Source: Mansonella perstans
Lineage: Eukaryota > Nematoda > Chromadorea > Rhabditida > Onchocercidae
DNA: 64,000 bases
NCBI GenBank assembly: GCA_037074765.1
Contig: JBAMDO010000018.1
Location: forward strand, 388,695 to 452,694
Direction of reading: 5' to 3'
The notes under the pieces were generated by a model. The model was not told the origin of the DNA. It saw nothing but the letters and a program-made list of their open reading frames with translations, and did no database searches. A program made the translations under genes and the position numbers. This document shows, piece after piece, positions 13,501 through 25,282 of this stretch (the first letter of the stretch is position 1; every line of letters begins with the position of its first letter).

Positions 13501-15884
13501 GGCAAAAAATCCAAATCATTCGTTCCACTTATTTGAATAATTTGCCACTGACGGTGGATTTAATTGAATTTTCAATTTTTCAATAAATTAACAGTAATTC
13601 AGGTCAAATCCATAATAACTAATTAACATTATTTCCAATATAATATGGTGAGAATTTTATTATACACGTTGAAAATTCTCAAAGGAGAAATAAAATAAAC
13701 TGCACATAAATCTAAAATTTTTATCTAAATTTTTTTTTTCTGTCTAAATTTTAATTTAAACCAGTTTTGAAAATTCCAATAAGACCATCAATTCAATGAT
13801 TTACACACTGAAAGAAAAAAAGAGTAAGAAACTTACTTTTTGAAAGTAATCAAATTCTGTAGATGATTTCCTCACTGATGACGAAATATTGATCATATCT
13901 GAGAAACATGATTTATTGATTTTTTTTTTTCAAAAATATTTAATTCCACCATCACTGATATGCTTTCTATAGTATTAGAAATTTTTGGGAAAAATATAAA
14001 TTAGTTTCTTGCTCAATATTACATGACAACCATCAAATTAGTTTATAAAAACTTTTTTTTTGTTTTTCATTTTTAAAATGTTTTTCAAACATATTGCTTT
14101 GTGATAATGCATTATTTTGCCAAACTTTTTTTTCAATTGAAATCACAAACTTTGCTCTTTTTTGAAAATAGGAAGAATAAATTTTGTAGTACAATAATTA
14201 ATGAATTCAAAATTCTTTAACCCAACGAAGAGATAAAGAAATAAAAAGCTCATTTCAATTTCCGTTTCATGTCATTTCTGATAAAATTCAATTTCGAATT
14301 CAATAATTTTTTAGCTAAATAACATAGTAATTTCAGGGATACTTTTGGTAAATGATATCAGTGATCGAACAAACTATCTTTCCCAGGACCACAATTCATT
14401 AATTACTGCTTCAATTTCATCTGTTAACATCACAATTTCTCTGCTCTTTCCCTCTCCCTCTCTCTATCTATCTTTTCATTTTCTATCTAAAAAAGAAAGC
14501 CCCCGATCAAGTCTCCGTTTTCCAGGTTTAAATTAGATCATAAAATGTAATTAGTAATTATATGGCCATTGAATGATAATATTTTTGAAAAAAAGCGGAA
14601 AAGCAGATTATTTGATTATATTTTAAATCATCAAAATTTATGGATTTAATCAAATAATTTGCTCGAAATTTTAAGCAAATTTCATTTCTAATAAAATTTC
14701 AATTAAAATAGATGAATGGGATTGTTGCAGCACTATCGATTACATAAATAGATGATTGCCTGTGACCGAAATTAATTAATAAACCTTAAAAATATTAGTG
14801 GATCAAATCGAAATTTTCTGATAAATATATGTCAAAAAAGTAGTTAAAATTAGATTTTATTAATTATTTCTTGTTTTTTTTTTTTTTTTTTTTTTGAAGC
14901 TTGAGCCAATTAAAAATTATCCGAATATTAACATATCGATCATTGAATTATTATCCCTTTAAATCGATTAAATAATTGTTATTTCAATGTTTTAATTTTA
15001 GCTATTTCGATATAGTTACTTTGATTGACAGACATACTGCCATATTTCATTCAACATTAGCTCATTATTGTTCCGGAAAAAGCAACTGAATAGACAATGA
15101 AAAAGCGCTATCATTAAGGCTATGTGATTCTTTTCTGGCTATAAAACATCCCTTATTATCATAAAAATTTTTGTTTTCTTTTTTTCCTCTAATTTTTCGA
15201 ACAATTCAAATTTCAAATTCTTAAAATAGTAACAAAATAACATTTAAAATTATTGCCTGCTAAAATTTTCAAAATTTAAATGAAAATTTTATTTTTTATA
15301 GCTACTCTTTTATTTTATTTAATAAATTTATGCATATTCGACTTTAAAAATTTAATTTCAAGCATTTTCAATTTGAATGAATTCTTAATAATTTGGAAAT
15401 GTTAATACTTTTTAATCGAATAAAAAAGCGTGTGGCGCAATAAATTTATTTCCAAAAAGAAATATTTTTTTTTTTTAAATGTAAGATAATTAACTCGTTA
15501 AGTAATAACTTCAAATGCTAAATGTTTTTCAAATATTTATTTGCAATTTGATACAAAATCCTTTTTTAATTTACCGCAACTTTCCATATCATCTTCAATT
15601 GGAAGTTCTAGCCGTTGACTGGAGTATACGGGGAATGATAATCTATAAGTAGGTATCCAAGATCGTTGCCAACATTCCGGAAGTGACATTTTGGCACTTC
15701 GATCATCATCATCATTATCAACCATTTCCGTCAATGTTGAACTGCCGGCATCATCTTCCATCGATAAAATAGATGGCAGCGTATTTCCTAGATTTAATGG
15801 TGCCAAAGTAGAAAAATTGTTTCGGTCCGATGGAATAGTTGGAAGACGGCGACGAGTAGGAACATAACTGTTTCGCCAAACCAT
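1294..15884 (-). CDS. Globin-domain protein with long Ser-rich N-terminus (481 aa, 11 exons)
   Basis: Exons in transcript order: 15575-15884, 13837-13898, 9911-10000, 4912-4952, 4330-4495, 4100-4180, 3311-3466, 2577-2768, 2102-2236, 1833-1910, 1294-1428. All phases agree and the sum is 1,446 nt. The start is ATG 15884 (MVWRNSYVPTRRR); an in-frame stop lies just upstream and no acceptor lies between. Residues 1-302 are Ser/Thr/Asn-rich and probably disordered. About residues 303-440 form a globin fold: FAQFY resembles the CD-corner Phe region, ISREYGVEQAHKRSWGFK the F helix and ADFFSVLADALTTECVFLD the G helix, and a final helix ends in NIRDGYY. His380, ten residues before the Phe of KADFF, has the spacing of a proximal heme His (inference). 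The E7 position does not look like His. Nematodes have many such single-domain globins; I cannot name the ortholog. Heme sensing or redox roles are possible but not shown here. Confidence 0.85.
4565..4634. repeat. (TA)n plus (CA)n compound microsatellite
   Basis: An alternating TA run is followed by ATGCACAC units and a CA run. It lies in the short intron between globin exons 4 and 5. Confidence 0.9.
4953..9910 (-). other. Large globin intron (about 5 kb) with repeats
   Basis: This is the intron between globin exons 3 and 4. It holds a T/G-rich anomalous island at about 5,270-5,660, a three-copy 38-bp-scale repeat near 6,396-6,493, a GAT-rich stretch near 8,130-8,220, imperfect copies of an AAATTTAATTT-containing unit at 9,060-9,210, and a 129-bp tandem duplication at 9,527-9,780. 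No exon with coherent splice sites was found on either strand. Confidence 0.55.
9527..9780. repeat. 129-bp tandem duplication, two diverged copies
   Basis: Copy 1 begins at about 9,527 and copy 2 at about 9,656. Both open with TAAATTTAGTTTAGTTG and both contain TGATCGCTAAT and TTTAGATAAGTAAG or TTAGATAAGTAAG. Mismatches and small indels are scattered along the copies. The repeat is intronic within the globin gene. Confidence 0.85.
10001..13836 (-). other. Large globin intron (about 3.8 kb)
   Basis: This is the intron between globin exons 2 and 3. It contains a degenerate ATCCT/CATCC-type simple repeat at about 10,605-10,700, a GA-rich tract at 11,638-11,670 and poly-A tracts. No additional exon was supported. 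Confidence 0.55.
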
Positions 15885-17609
15885 TTCCAACAAAATTCAA
15901 TAGATTTTCCGTCCCGTTTTCGGAACAAAAAAAGAAATATCATACAACTTTTGTTGATGCAAATGAACCTGCAAAATCAGTACCTGTAAATAACGTTTTT
16001 GTTTTTAAAAAAATTCGTTTAGACCTATTATGCAATTGTGTTCACAAAGATTTATCATTAATTTTATGAAAAGATTTGTTCGATAAAATAGAACATTGGT
16101 ATCTAAATGATATTTTCTTGAATACTGCAAAAAATTGAATTAATGAGACCTTGGACTTTTGAAAATGCTAACGCAAGAAAAGGAGAAGTAAAGATAATTT
16201 TGAAGTTGTTGGATAAATAATCAGCAAATATATCTTTTCTCAATAGCAAAAATTATCTCTTTCCGACAATTGATCAATCACTTAATTGTAACAGCACTCT
16301 TAAAATAAAGCAACGTGCAATTTAAGAAAATCTTGCTTTGTTGAAATTCGATTTTAGTGCTATTATAATTAAATGATTGATCAATTACATTTTTTGGTAT
16401 TTATAATCGGCTAAGTGTTGAAATAAAGTTGAAAATCAAAAATTCGATCGATTCAATTATAATAAAAATTTCAGAATTTTTAATTCCTAAAATGCAATTG
16501 ATCAATCCAAGCTGTGCTATATAAAAGACAACTTTAAATGCTTGATCTATTTTTGTACAAAAAATTTCAATTCAAAAAAATTTGGCACATATGATTGGCT
16601 GAGTGAGTTTATTAATTTCGTGCATCAAATAAGCGAATATTGTGGCCAGATTTTGGTTCAGTATTTACAATAAGAAATATGCAATCGCAAAAGCATTCCG
16701 AAGTTTATATGATACCAAAAATTTTTCAATTAATAGTAAATGCAGTCACTTGGACACATGCACCTGTTCACTTGATTTATAAGGCTTTATATTAATGATT
16801 ATCAGTGACAATGCTGTAAATCGACATTTTCTGCAAATCTGTAGAATAGCAATATCTGTAGAATTTTGGTCTTTGGTATTCAAAAACTGAAAGAAGAGGA
16901 AGAATTTCAATGTTCTCTTGCTTTCCATTACTGATAAGAATGATAATTTGTTCAATTACAAACTCTTTAAATTTAAATACCACAAATGTATTACATTGAG
17001 CATAAGTTTCATATTTCATTATCTCATGTTTTTTTGCTATCTAATAATATTTATTCTTTGTAACACGAGAAAATTTCCCATAATCTTGGCTCTATCTTTT
17101 ATTTCCATCTAGGCTTAATTTTTTTGTACTATCTTTGAAATATTTGCACACTTCATCTAGCTAGTATGTTTTTTGGCACTTAAAATTATTTCTGATTACT
17201 TGAAAACCTGTACTATTAGGTATCCAAAGAACAGAGTTAGCCTGGCAGTTAGAACTTATCTTCAATATTCAGGCATTCTAAAAGTAGTTTAAGTAATACA
17301 ATTTTCGGAACAGTAGTTTATTAAGTAAGGTAAGACTGTTTTTATTAAAATGATGCAATTAGGAATATTGCTTAATTTTCCGAAAATCTCAATTTCATTT
17401 TTAAATATAAGCAGTTGTCATTTCTCGGAAACTTCAAAACACTTATCTATGTCACCTGTTCTATCAAATAATGCTTGGGAATTTCTTTCGAATTATTTTT
17501 ACACAATTTGATACAGCTCATTTGTTTCATCCTTTAGTTTCCTGCAACTCTTAAAATTCACTGAAAAAAGTTGGCATGAAAAAAGAAAAGAAAATGGAAA
17601 ATCATAAGT

Positions 17610-17831
17610 GTGCAATCCACAGATGACGCTTATAGCTGTTTGAAAAATTTAATTTCCGGAAAAAAAAGCTCAATAAAGAAAAAGTTTCTTAACGTCAGTG
17701 ACGCCTTGCGCTATGTAAAAAAAAAAATTCAATCCAAACAATCACGCAGTAACATGCGGACAGAAATTGACGAAGATAAGAAAAGCGGAAATTTACTTAT
17801 TATCAACTGGAACCTAATTAATTATGGATGA
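17610..17831 (+). other. Orphan open frame, 73 codons, no ATG at its start
   Basis: The frame reads a Lys/Ser-rich peptide (DDAYSCLKNLISGKKSS, then RTEIDEDKKSGN) and ends at TGA. It opens at a GTG; the only internal ATG is late (NMRTEI). A CCACAG acceptor precedes ATGACGCT, but the upstream sequence is not pyrimidine-rich and no partner exon was found. It may be an exon of an unrecognised gene or chance. Similarity to any family was not recognised. Confidence 0.15.
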
Positions 17832-17950
17832 TTATAATTAAAATATTGTTTGATTTTTTTTAATTGGAAATTTGATTTTCAACAAAAGCAGCGAATGAAT
17901 CGTCCCCTGTAGTATGCAACTTTTTTGAATTATGCTTGAAAATTTAGACG

Positions 17951-18206
17951 GGCAATACTAACAATGACAATGACAAAAACAATAACGACAATGATAGCAA
18001 TGAAAACAATAGAAAAATAACAGTAATGGTAAAAATGGCAACAATAATACAACAACAGGAACAAAAACGCTAACAACAACAATTACAATGATAAACATCA
18101 GCTACAATAATAAAAAGAACAACAATCAAAACAACATGACAATAACAATAATAAGCATCAACAACGACAATAACAACAACAATCAAAACAGCAACAACAA
18201 TGACAA
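17951..18206. repeat. AAC/AAT-rich simple sequence
   Basis: Long imperfect array of AACAAC, AACAAT and ACAATGACA units. No frame through it continues into a plausible protein, so I treat it as a degenerate microsatellite and not a polyasparagine/glutamine exon. Confidence 0.85.
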
Positions 18207-20744
18207 ACTATCACATATGCGTTAGGCGTAAACTTGCTCTATGTTTCAAGAAATGAATAATTTACTTCTGGTTCCAGACTGGTAAATTAATGATTGCTAT
18301 TTGTGAAAGAAATTGAAAATGAAAGGAAGAGACAGAAAAATAGATTGTAAAATCATAAAGGATTTTATTTCTGATAGAAATGACATTGAAAGTGAGATGA
18401 ACGCGATCAGTTATCAGTCGTAAATACCATTTACAACGCTACAGAAGAAGTCTTTATGATGAGCGATTGCTAATGACTGAAAAATGAAAGAAAATGAAGT
18501 AAATATTGTTGACTGGACTTTTAAGTAATTCTAACAAGACATTTTGTGACGTTTTGAGCATCATGAAATTTGATTTTTATAGCTTTCTGAATAATTAAAA
18601 GCAAAACAAATGAATGAACAAAGCTCATGCATCTTATAGATATTTGAATTTTCTAACGAATCACCAAAATGTCAATTTTTCATTTCTATTTATAGTTTAC
18701 ATATTACGAAAATTCAAATTTATGCACATCTAAATTAAAAATTTCTGTTAGAATAAAACGGATGCAATTTTTTTCTTTTTTCAGCCTTGCAATTTCAATA
18801 GTTAATTATTCCTGAAATCAAACAAATTTAAATTTTGTTTTTATTAGATTCCATATGTAGAAAAAACGAAATATGAAAAATTTTTTAAGAGGTTACAAGC
18901 CAAAATTTTACAATTTCAACAAAGTTTTCAAATATACAGAAAATAAAGCTGACACTTTTTAAAGCGTTTAAACAGCACAAAAAAGTGCTATTTATCCTTA
19001 TATGATTGATATTTGAGATAAGATGCCATTATCCATTGACTATTAATAACATCATTTTTCCTTTCTGTGATTCAATAACAACGGAATATTAATTTGCAAA
19101 AATTCCATCCATCCATTTTAGATAAAAAAAGAAAGCTAATATTGTCATTATTTCATCAATCTTTTTTTTTGCTATTGTAATTAAAATTTAATTCGAATAT
19201 AAAAACTAATAATTAAACGTGACTGAGATTTTCTTGATTTTTGACATTATCCTATCAATGCTATTTATTGACATTCAATCTAGCTTATTACGATGTTGTC
19301 TCCTAAAAAATTATCACTTCGGTGATTTTATTTATGAGCCATAAGTTGATCAGTTGTTTTTTATTTTTCTATTTTTCGTGGATATTAGTCAAAATATCTG
19401 ATATTTTAATAAATAATAAAATAACGGATACTAATTGTTAAATATAAATAAGAGAATATATTTTAAATTGTTGAAAAATTATACAAAAATGTCATTTCTA
19501 CAAATATATAGTAATAGTTCTGCAGCATTTTTCTCAATTTCGTCCTGCTGCACCATAGGAATCCTTGAAGTAACTGGAGTAGCTCTTAAATTACAGAGAT
19601 CAGAAAGTGACACATTTATACTTAACCAATTTACATTTTGACGCTGTGATAGTAAAAGCACTGATTATATTTAATTTAGATAGTATTTCAAGTTCACGAA
19701 TTAGAAGAACACCAGATTATCAACACTTATAGCTAAAATATGACAGTAATCTATCCAGAAAATAAAATTTAATTCTTAAAACATTGGTAAAAACTATTTG
19801 ATACTTGGAAAAAACGTTATATGATTAGCAATGCGCCAACATGATGCAGCGAGACAGATTTGCGTAAACTAATTTAATACTATAGTAGCTAACTTTTATT
19901 TTAATGCTTAAATTAATTTAAATGACCGATATTGACATTAATGTCATCTGAAAAATTATTGTAATTATTGATAAACTATGGGATTGGACAAAGAAACAGC
20001 TTAAATTATAAAGAAGAATATAATTTGCGTCTGACAAATTTTATGAGATATATGAAAAAAGTTTCATCGTTTACAGCCCAGCGCAAAGTTAGTTTTCGTC
20101 ATTTCTTCATTTCCCTTAATTTCCTTTTCTCTTCCGCTACTATTATCAGGTGGGCTCTAAAGAATAAGTAGGACAAGACTGTTAATTCGCTGTAAAACTG
20201 CTAAAACGGTGCTTTTCAAAATAATAATTGCAATTATGAGTGAATGAACAAACAAATAAATCATTCAATCAATCAATCAATCAGCCAATCAATAATGAGC
20301 TTTTCCACTTCAACCTAAGCAGTTACAGTTACGTTATATCAATAATAAGTTGTTAATTTTATCAGTTATATAAATAATAATAATTTTGTAGGTAGCACTT
20401 AAACACAAAGATTTTGATGCAAAATTAATTTTATAAAAAAAGACTTGTTATTTTAGAATAGTCAACAGAACGAAATGAGTTTATAAGTTAATAATTGATA
20501 TTGTTAAGTTTTTTCTTTATAGTAAAACTTGAAACGCTTGTAACATGAACACTATTATATTTTTTTTCTTCCTACCATAGAATAGAACGAAATTTTCACC
20601 ATTTAATGAAAAAGCGACAGATTATTTTTACATAATTTAAAGTTTATATATTTGTTTAAAAACGAATTCTGAAATTGGTTCAATTAAGAATATTTTAAAA
20701 AAAAAAAGTAATCTGAATCATATATTCATCCCATATTGATGCTT

Positions 20745-21100
20745 TTTATTATCTTCCATTGAATTCGTGGAATCTTTGAAGGCTGGATACGGGGAAGGAG
20801 AAAAGAGGGATTACCCTATGTCAATCGGGGGTGTACAATATCAATCCAAAATAACATCAAATTTCAAAGAATATGAATTATGAATCAGATTTTCATGAAT
20901 CAATATAAATATCAGATATATAGAATCACAAGTACATTTATATCTTCATTTTCCATTATCTTTCAATGAATTCACTGAAATTTTTAAAAAAAATTGATAT
21001 TGTAGGGAAGAGAAGGGCAGAGGATCATCACACATTAATTCCGGAGTGTCACATATCAACCCAAAACAGCATCTCCCATATTTCCAAACAAATAAAAAGT
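20745..21100. repeat. Two diverged copies of a roughly 190-bp segment
   Basis: The segments at about 20,745-20,870 and 20,950-21,100 share order and wording. Each reads TATCTT(C/T) near CAATGAATTC or its variant, then a purine-rich GGGAAGAG or GGGGAAGGAG block, then GTGTCACATATCAACCC or GTGTACAATATCAATCC. The copies are strongly diverged. Confidence 0.6.
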
Positions 21101-22439
21101 GTATGCAAAAAAGATGCCAATGCTATTTTTGAAATTTTTGAAAAAATTAATTCTTGTTTCATATTTTAGACAAATCAATATTGCATAGTGCGTACGTTTG
21201 TATACTACGTGCACTCGTGTTTTCAGTTTTTCTTTTTCAATATTTTTTGTTCTTAATTACAAAAATTCTTTTCGTTCTGTTATGAGTTTCTGTCTCTTTC
21301 TCTTTCTAGCTCATTTTCCGGCTCTTACGGACTTTTTTTTTTTGGCTCAATGAATTTGTGATATAAAATTTTTTTTATGGGTTAAAGTATTTAGCAACAA
21401 CTGACAAAGTAATAAATTTCTCTTTTTCTTTATTAGCAGATTATAGAATAATTTTGAGTTTTCGAAAAAAAATTAACTTTTGAGTGAAATTGGATGCAAA
21501 AAAATTCGAAATAATCAAATTTCAAAATCCTTATCGATTTTTCTAAAAAAATTTGACCCATTTTGATATGGTCCTTTCATTTCGATACTTTGAATAATTC
21601 GAGTGTTTTCATAATAAAGAAAAATTTCTAATTATTACAATTAATATAATGCATAAGTAGTATTAAGAGGGATGATTCTTAGGTATAAATGTTTAGAAGA
21701 AGTGAAAACAATAACTATTACATTATTGACAAAAGTTAAAACTAACTTTAAAACACGAATTCAACTTTTGAATGTTTGAAAATTTCAATTTGAAAGATCT
21801 TTATTGAATTAATTAGTATTGACAGATAACTAATCTCTTAGCTTATTTTCATCTCTCATTTAACTGAAATTTATTTTTAGTTGATTTGTTTTTACTATTT
21901 CGTTATTTAACTATTGTAAAATTGAAAATTTTCCTGCCGCTAACAACTTTTGCATCATTGCTTTTAAAATTCGAACAGAAAAGGCTTTTTTTTTAAAATA
22001 CATTACTGAAAGTATTGCTATCAACATTAATTAATTAAAATGACAATTAAAATTGACAGTTTTCTTAGTTGCATTAAATATCGTTATTAATAACAAGCGT
22101 AATAGTAAACGATCAATAAAATTTATGAATAATCATTATTTACCGGATAATGAAAAAAAAATTAAAATTGAATTTCGGATCGAAAAGAGCTTTTATTATT
22201 GATAATAGCGCTTTTGGATTTCGCTTAATGTTATCACGCTGCTCAAATAATAACGAGGACTAGCGAATGTGTGATGAATAAGTGGTAAAAGAAAGAAAAA
22301 AAAAATTGAAAAAAAATAGAAAATAAAAAAAGAATTGATTAAATAAGAAAAGAATGAATGATTTATTACTATACCATCTAATTTAGCACAAATATTATCA
22401 TTATGTAATCCTTGGTCACTGAGCAAATATTATCTTTAA

Positions 22440-23540
22440 TTACATTACAGTACGTGACTTATGCGGATGTTAATCATTATCACATGCTTATGATAATTAT
22501 TACTTTCATTAACTCAGAAAATAAAGTTGAATTGTATTATCATTTAATCATTTACCGCTTTTAAAAGAGATAGATGATTAAGTGTTAAACAAAAAACAAA
22601 AGAACATTCCTTGTATGATATTTGCAATAATGAAAGTGATAACAGAGATAAAATATGTTACCTATCAGCGTAAGTACAACCTACTTTATTTACTTGGACA
22701 AAAACTAAGAATATTGAAAAAAAATTCATTTATACACTTCAATAGTGCATTTTTAAAATGGACTAGCTGCCGACTTCAATCAAAAAATTATTTATTCATT
22801 CAAAATTTGGCTGAGTACAAAAGAAATCTCTTTATTTTTCCCCTTCGTTGCATTTCACAAAGAAATTGACTTTAAAAAAAAAAGAAATATTCATATTTGA
22901 AAAAAAAAAACGAAGTTTATTATTCAACATATTGCAAACATGTTTTGAGAAACTGTGAATAATCCTTCTGAACTATCAGAACAAAATTAGGTATTATTCT
23001 TTCACAACATTAAAATTACAACAAGTTTAACTTAACTTATTTTCAATGACATTTCTGAATTATAATATCAGAAGAAACAAATTTGATTATAAATTCTTCA
23101 AACTGAACAGAAACAAGCATGAAGTTATACAAAAATGAACAATTCTATAACAAGTTCGGATTTGAAGAAATCCAAGCTATGCTGCAAGAAAATTTATTTT
23201 TCAGGTTATAAAACTTTAACATCAATGAAGGGAGAAAAAGTAAAGAAAATCAGCAATATTTTAATCCTATAACTGAATGATAAGCGATTTTTTTTCGATG
23301 ATAAGCGATCTTTTTTCGTTTAAATGTTAACAAAACAAGAATAATAATTCAAGCGTCAGAAAAGAATAATTATTCAAAAACTTTCTAATCAATACATGTA
23401 CTTGGCGTAATTATTTTGTGGTCTTTTAATTTTCTCGAAATTTTTCGCAATCATATCATGTAGTGTGGCAAAGTGATTGTGCATTTTGGTTAGTACAAGG
23501 CGAATATTGATGATTGCTTCTCCTCTGTACTCAGAATTGC
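22440..23540. repeat. Left copy of a roughly 1.1-kb segmental duplication
   Basis: Collinear with about 25,910-27,055. Shared blocks include TTAATCATTAT, TGTATTATCAT, the CATTTCACAAAGAA block, the AACAAAATTA(C)AAA region and finally the PSME3 last-exon sequence. Divergence is substantial, with many indels. Weaker similarity may extend further left (about 21,400-21,520 to 25,690-25,810). The right copy belongs to the intact PSME3 gene, so this is probably the derived copy. Confidence 0.8.
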
Positions 23541-23541
23541 T
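23389..23541 (-). pseudogene. PSME3 last-exon pseudogene fragment
   Basis: On the minus strand this encodes a near copy of the PSME3 C-terminus: INIRLVLTKM, HNHFATLHDMIAKNFEKIK, then RPQNNYAKYMY and a stop. The true gene has MRNHFATLHDMITKNFEKIK and NNNAEHMY. A one-base deletion relative to the gene (AAGCAATCATC here, AAGCAGTTCATC there) breaks the frame between the DEKQ-like part and INIRL. Similarity ends at GCTCGACG; beyond that, retrotransposon-like sequence begins. No upstream exons are present. This is a duplicated, non-functional exon and not a second gene. Confidence 0.88.
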
Positions 23542-23544
23542 CGA

Positions 23545-24840
23545 CGTTTTGAAGCTCAACAATTCAACAAATCGCTCAAAAAACAATAAAAACAGAACGG
23601 GATATAGCTTCTATGCTGCAGGAGACTCTTAATGCTATAAAGCAGATAAAAACTGACAAGGCAACTGGGTTTGATGGGATTCCATCTGAAGTCTGGAAGC
23701 ATACAGGCCATATACTCCATGTTAAATTTCACGAACTTGCTGTACATTGTTGGAAAAAATGTGAATTGCCATCAGATTTCGCCACGTAATCATCATCTCG
23801 CCTTACAAGAAACAAGGAGATAAGTCCGATTGCTCAAACTATCGAGATATGACTCTGTTTTCCACCGCTGGAAAAATCCTCGCAAGAATACTCCTAAACA
23901 GATTAATCCCTGCTGTTGCTAAAGATTAATTACCTGAAAGTTAATGTGACTTCAGAGCTAATAGGATTATATCCGAAATGGCATTTGTTCTCAGACAATA
24001 CATGAGAAGTATAGAGAATAAAACACAGGGCTATGTGGTCTTCGTTGATCTCACCAAATTGACATTGTGAACAGAAATGGCTTATGGCAGATCTCGGAAC
24101 AATTAGGATGCCCCCCAAAATTCCTGTTACATTTGCAAATCAGCGTGGTCAAGTCAGATATTCCGATTTTAATTTCTAATCCTTTTTCAATAATCAATGT
24201 TGTAAAACAAGGTTGTGTCTTGCACGAATTTTTATTCAGCATTTTCTTCATTTTATAATGCTACAAAGAATTACTGTAAACTTTGACAAAGAAAACGATA
24301 TTTATATCCGCTACCGCATTGACGGCAACTTATTCGACCTAAAACGATTAAGGGCGCACACCAAGATCGTAAACCATATTCCCGAGAGTATGCTGGTGAC
24401 GCTGCCCTTGTTGCTTACACCGAAGCGGCTCTGCAGCGCCTGACATCTTGCTTTTTGGAAGCCACGAGCTCTTTGGTCTGGAAGTCAGCATAAAGAAGAG
24501 AAATCCCCACCAACCAGCAATTGAATACCATCCTCTACACATCATCATGGAAGATTCAGATCTTAAGGCTGCCCAGCAGTTCAATTATCTTAACAATATC
24601 ATTTCCTCTGAGCCACGATCGACAGAGATAGACAGTGCAATAATTAAAAGGGCCTTCGGAAAGCTCCATAAAAGAGTTTAATACAACGAATATCTGAAGA
24701 ACAGTACCAAAATTGCTGTTTATGAAGCCAGGTACTGCTTGTGAATCTGAATCCTGGATCATTTACAGCCATCACCTGTGTCTCCTCGAACGCTTCCGTC
24801 AATGCTGTCTTTGTCGGAAAAACCGAAGCGAATTCCTCTT
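23545..24840 (+). mobile_element. Degenerate non-LTR (LINE-type) retrotransposon, reverse-transcriptase remnant
   Basis: Read across all three plus-strand frames, the segment gives an ordered series of LINE reverse-transcriptase motifs. These include TDKATGFDGIPSEVWKH (about 23,655), KSDCSNYRDMTLFS and AGKILARILLNRLIP (about 23,825-23,915), VVFVDLTK (about 24,035), NVVKQGCVL (about 24,200), YAGDAALVAYTEAALQ at the catalytic box (about 24,390), FGLEVSIKK (about 24,470), QQFNYLNNIIS (about 24,575) and SHHLCLLERFRQCCL (about 24,765). Frameshifts, stops and internal deletions separate them. The catalytic F/YADD box reads YAGD, so an essential Asp is lost. No endonuclease domain, poly-A tail or clear target-site duplication was seen. 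It is dead, 5'-truncated, and adjacent to the PSME3 pseudo-exon. Confidence 0.88.
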
Positions 24841-25066
24841 TTGATATTTCAATTGAAAATTTATGTAGCTTTTAGTGTTGGCAATATTTATATCCTTTCC
24901 CACGATTCAAATCATCATAACTACAGTAATCCTACAAAACTGTCGTTTGTAAATCTTATGGTCTAGATCATCATGCTTCCGGTAGTAGAGAAAGAACTCA
25001 TTGTAAGAATTAAGTTCATACTCTCAACTTACCAATATCTACTCCTTTCTTTTTGTATTAATAAAA

Positions 25067-25282
25067 GTGCAATCGTCGTCTCGGTATTTTCCAACTGCTT
25101 ATGAATGTTATTATAAAAAGGATGAAGTCCGCCCCCGGGGTCATTTCCACTTTCAACGCACCGGAATCCGACGCTCCATCACCCTAACTCCACCATTCAA
25201 GTATGAATACAGCGCTTCAGCACCTCTCACAAATTTCAAGAATCCAGCAGCTACCCGAAGTAGACTACATCCCAAGAAGTGA
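25067..25282 (+). other. Orphan GC-richer open frame, 71 codons
   Basis: An open frame with gene-like codon use (SSSRYFPTAYECYYKKDE, later GIRRSITLTPPFKYEYSA) ends at TGA 25,282. It is visibly richer in C and G than its surroundings. It lacks an ATG at its left edge, and the preceding AATAAAAG is a poor acceptor. It lies between the retrotransposon remnant and the right-hand duplication. It could be the tail of the mobile element, a captured exon, or an exon of an unrecognised gene. No family was recognised. Confidence 0.25.

Larger units (their letters stand above)
15885..22400. other. Gene-poor interval upstream of the globin gene
   Basis: About 6.5 kb without a supportable gene. It holds an AAC-rich simple sequence (17,951-18,206), one orphan open frame with slightly gene-like codons (17,610-17,831), an (AATC)n tract near 20,255-20,292, and two diverged copies of a roughly 190-bp segment at about 20,745-20,870 and 20,950-21,100. 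The proximal part presumably contains the globin promoter. I could not identify a defined promoter element. Confidence 0.5.

Noticed and set aside
17951..18206. Possible poly-Asn/Thr coding exon
   Set aside because: The AAC-rich sequence has stops in all frames and no splice sites; treated as simple repeat.
22582..22869. 95-codon open frame in the left duplication copy
   Set aside because: The matching region of the right copy (about 26,040-26,350) is full of stops, so the frame is not conserved.
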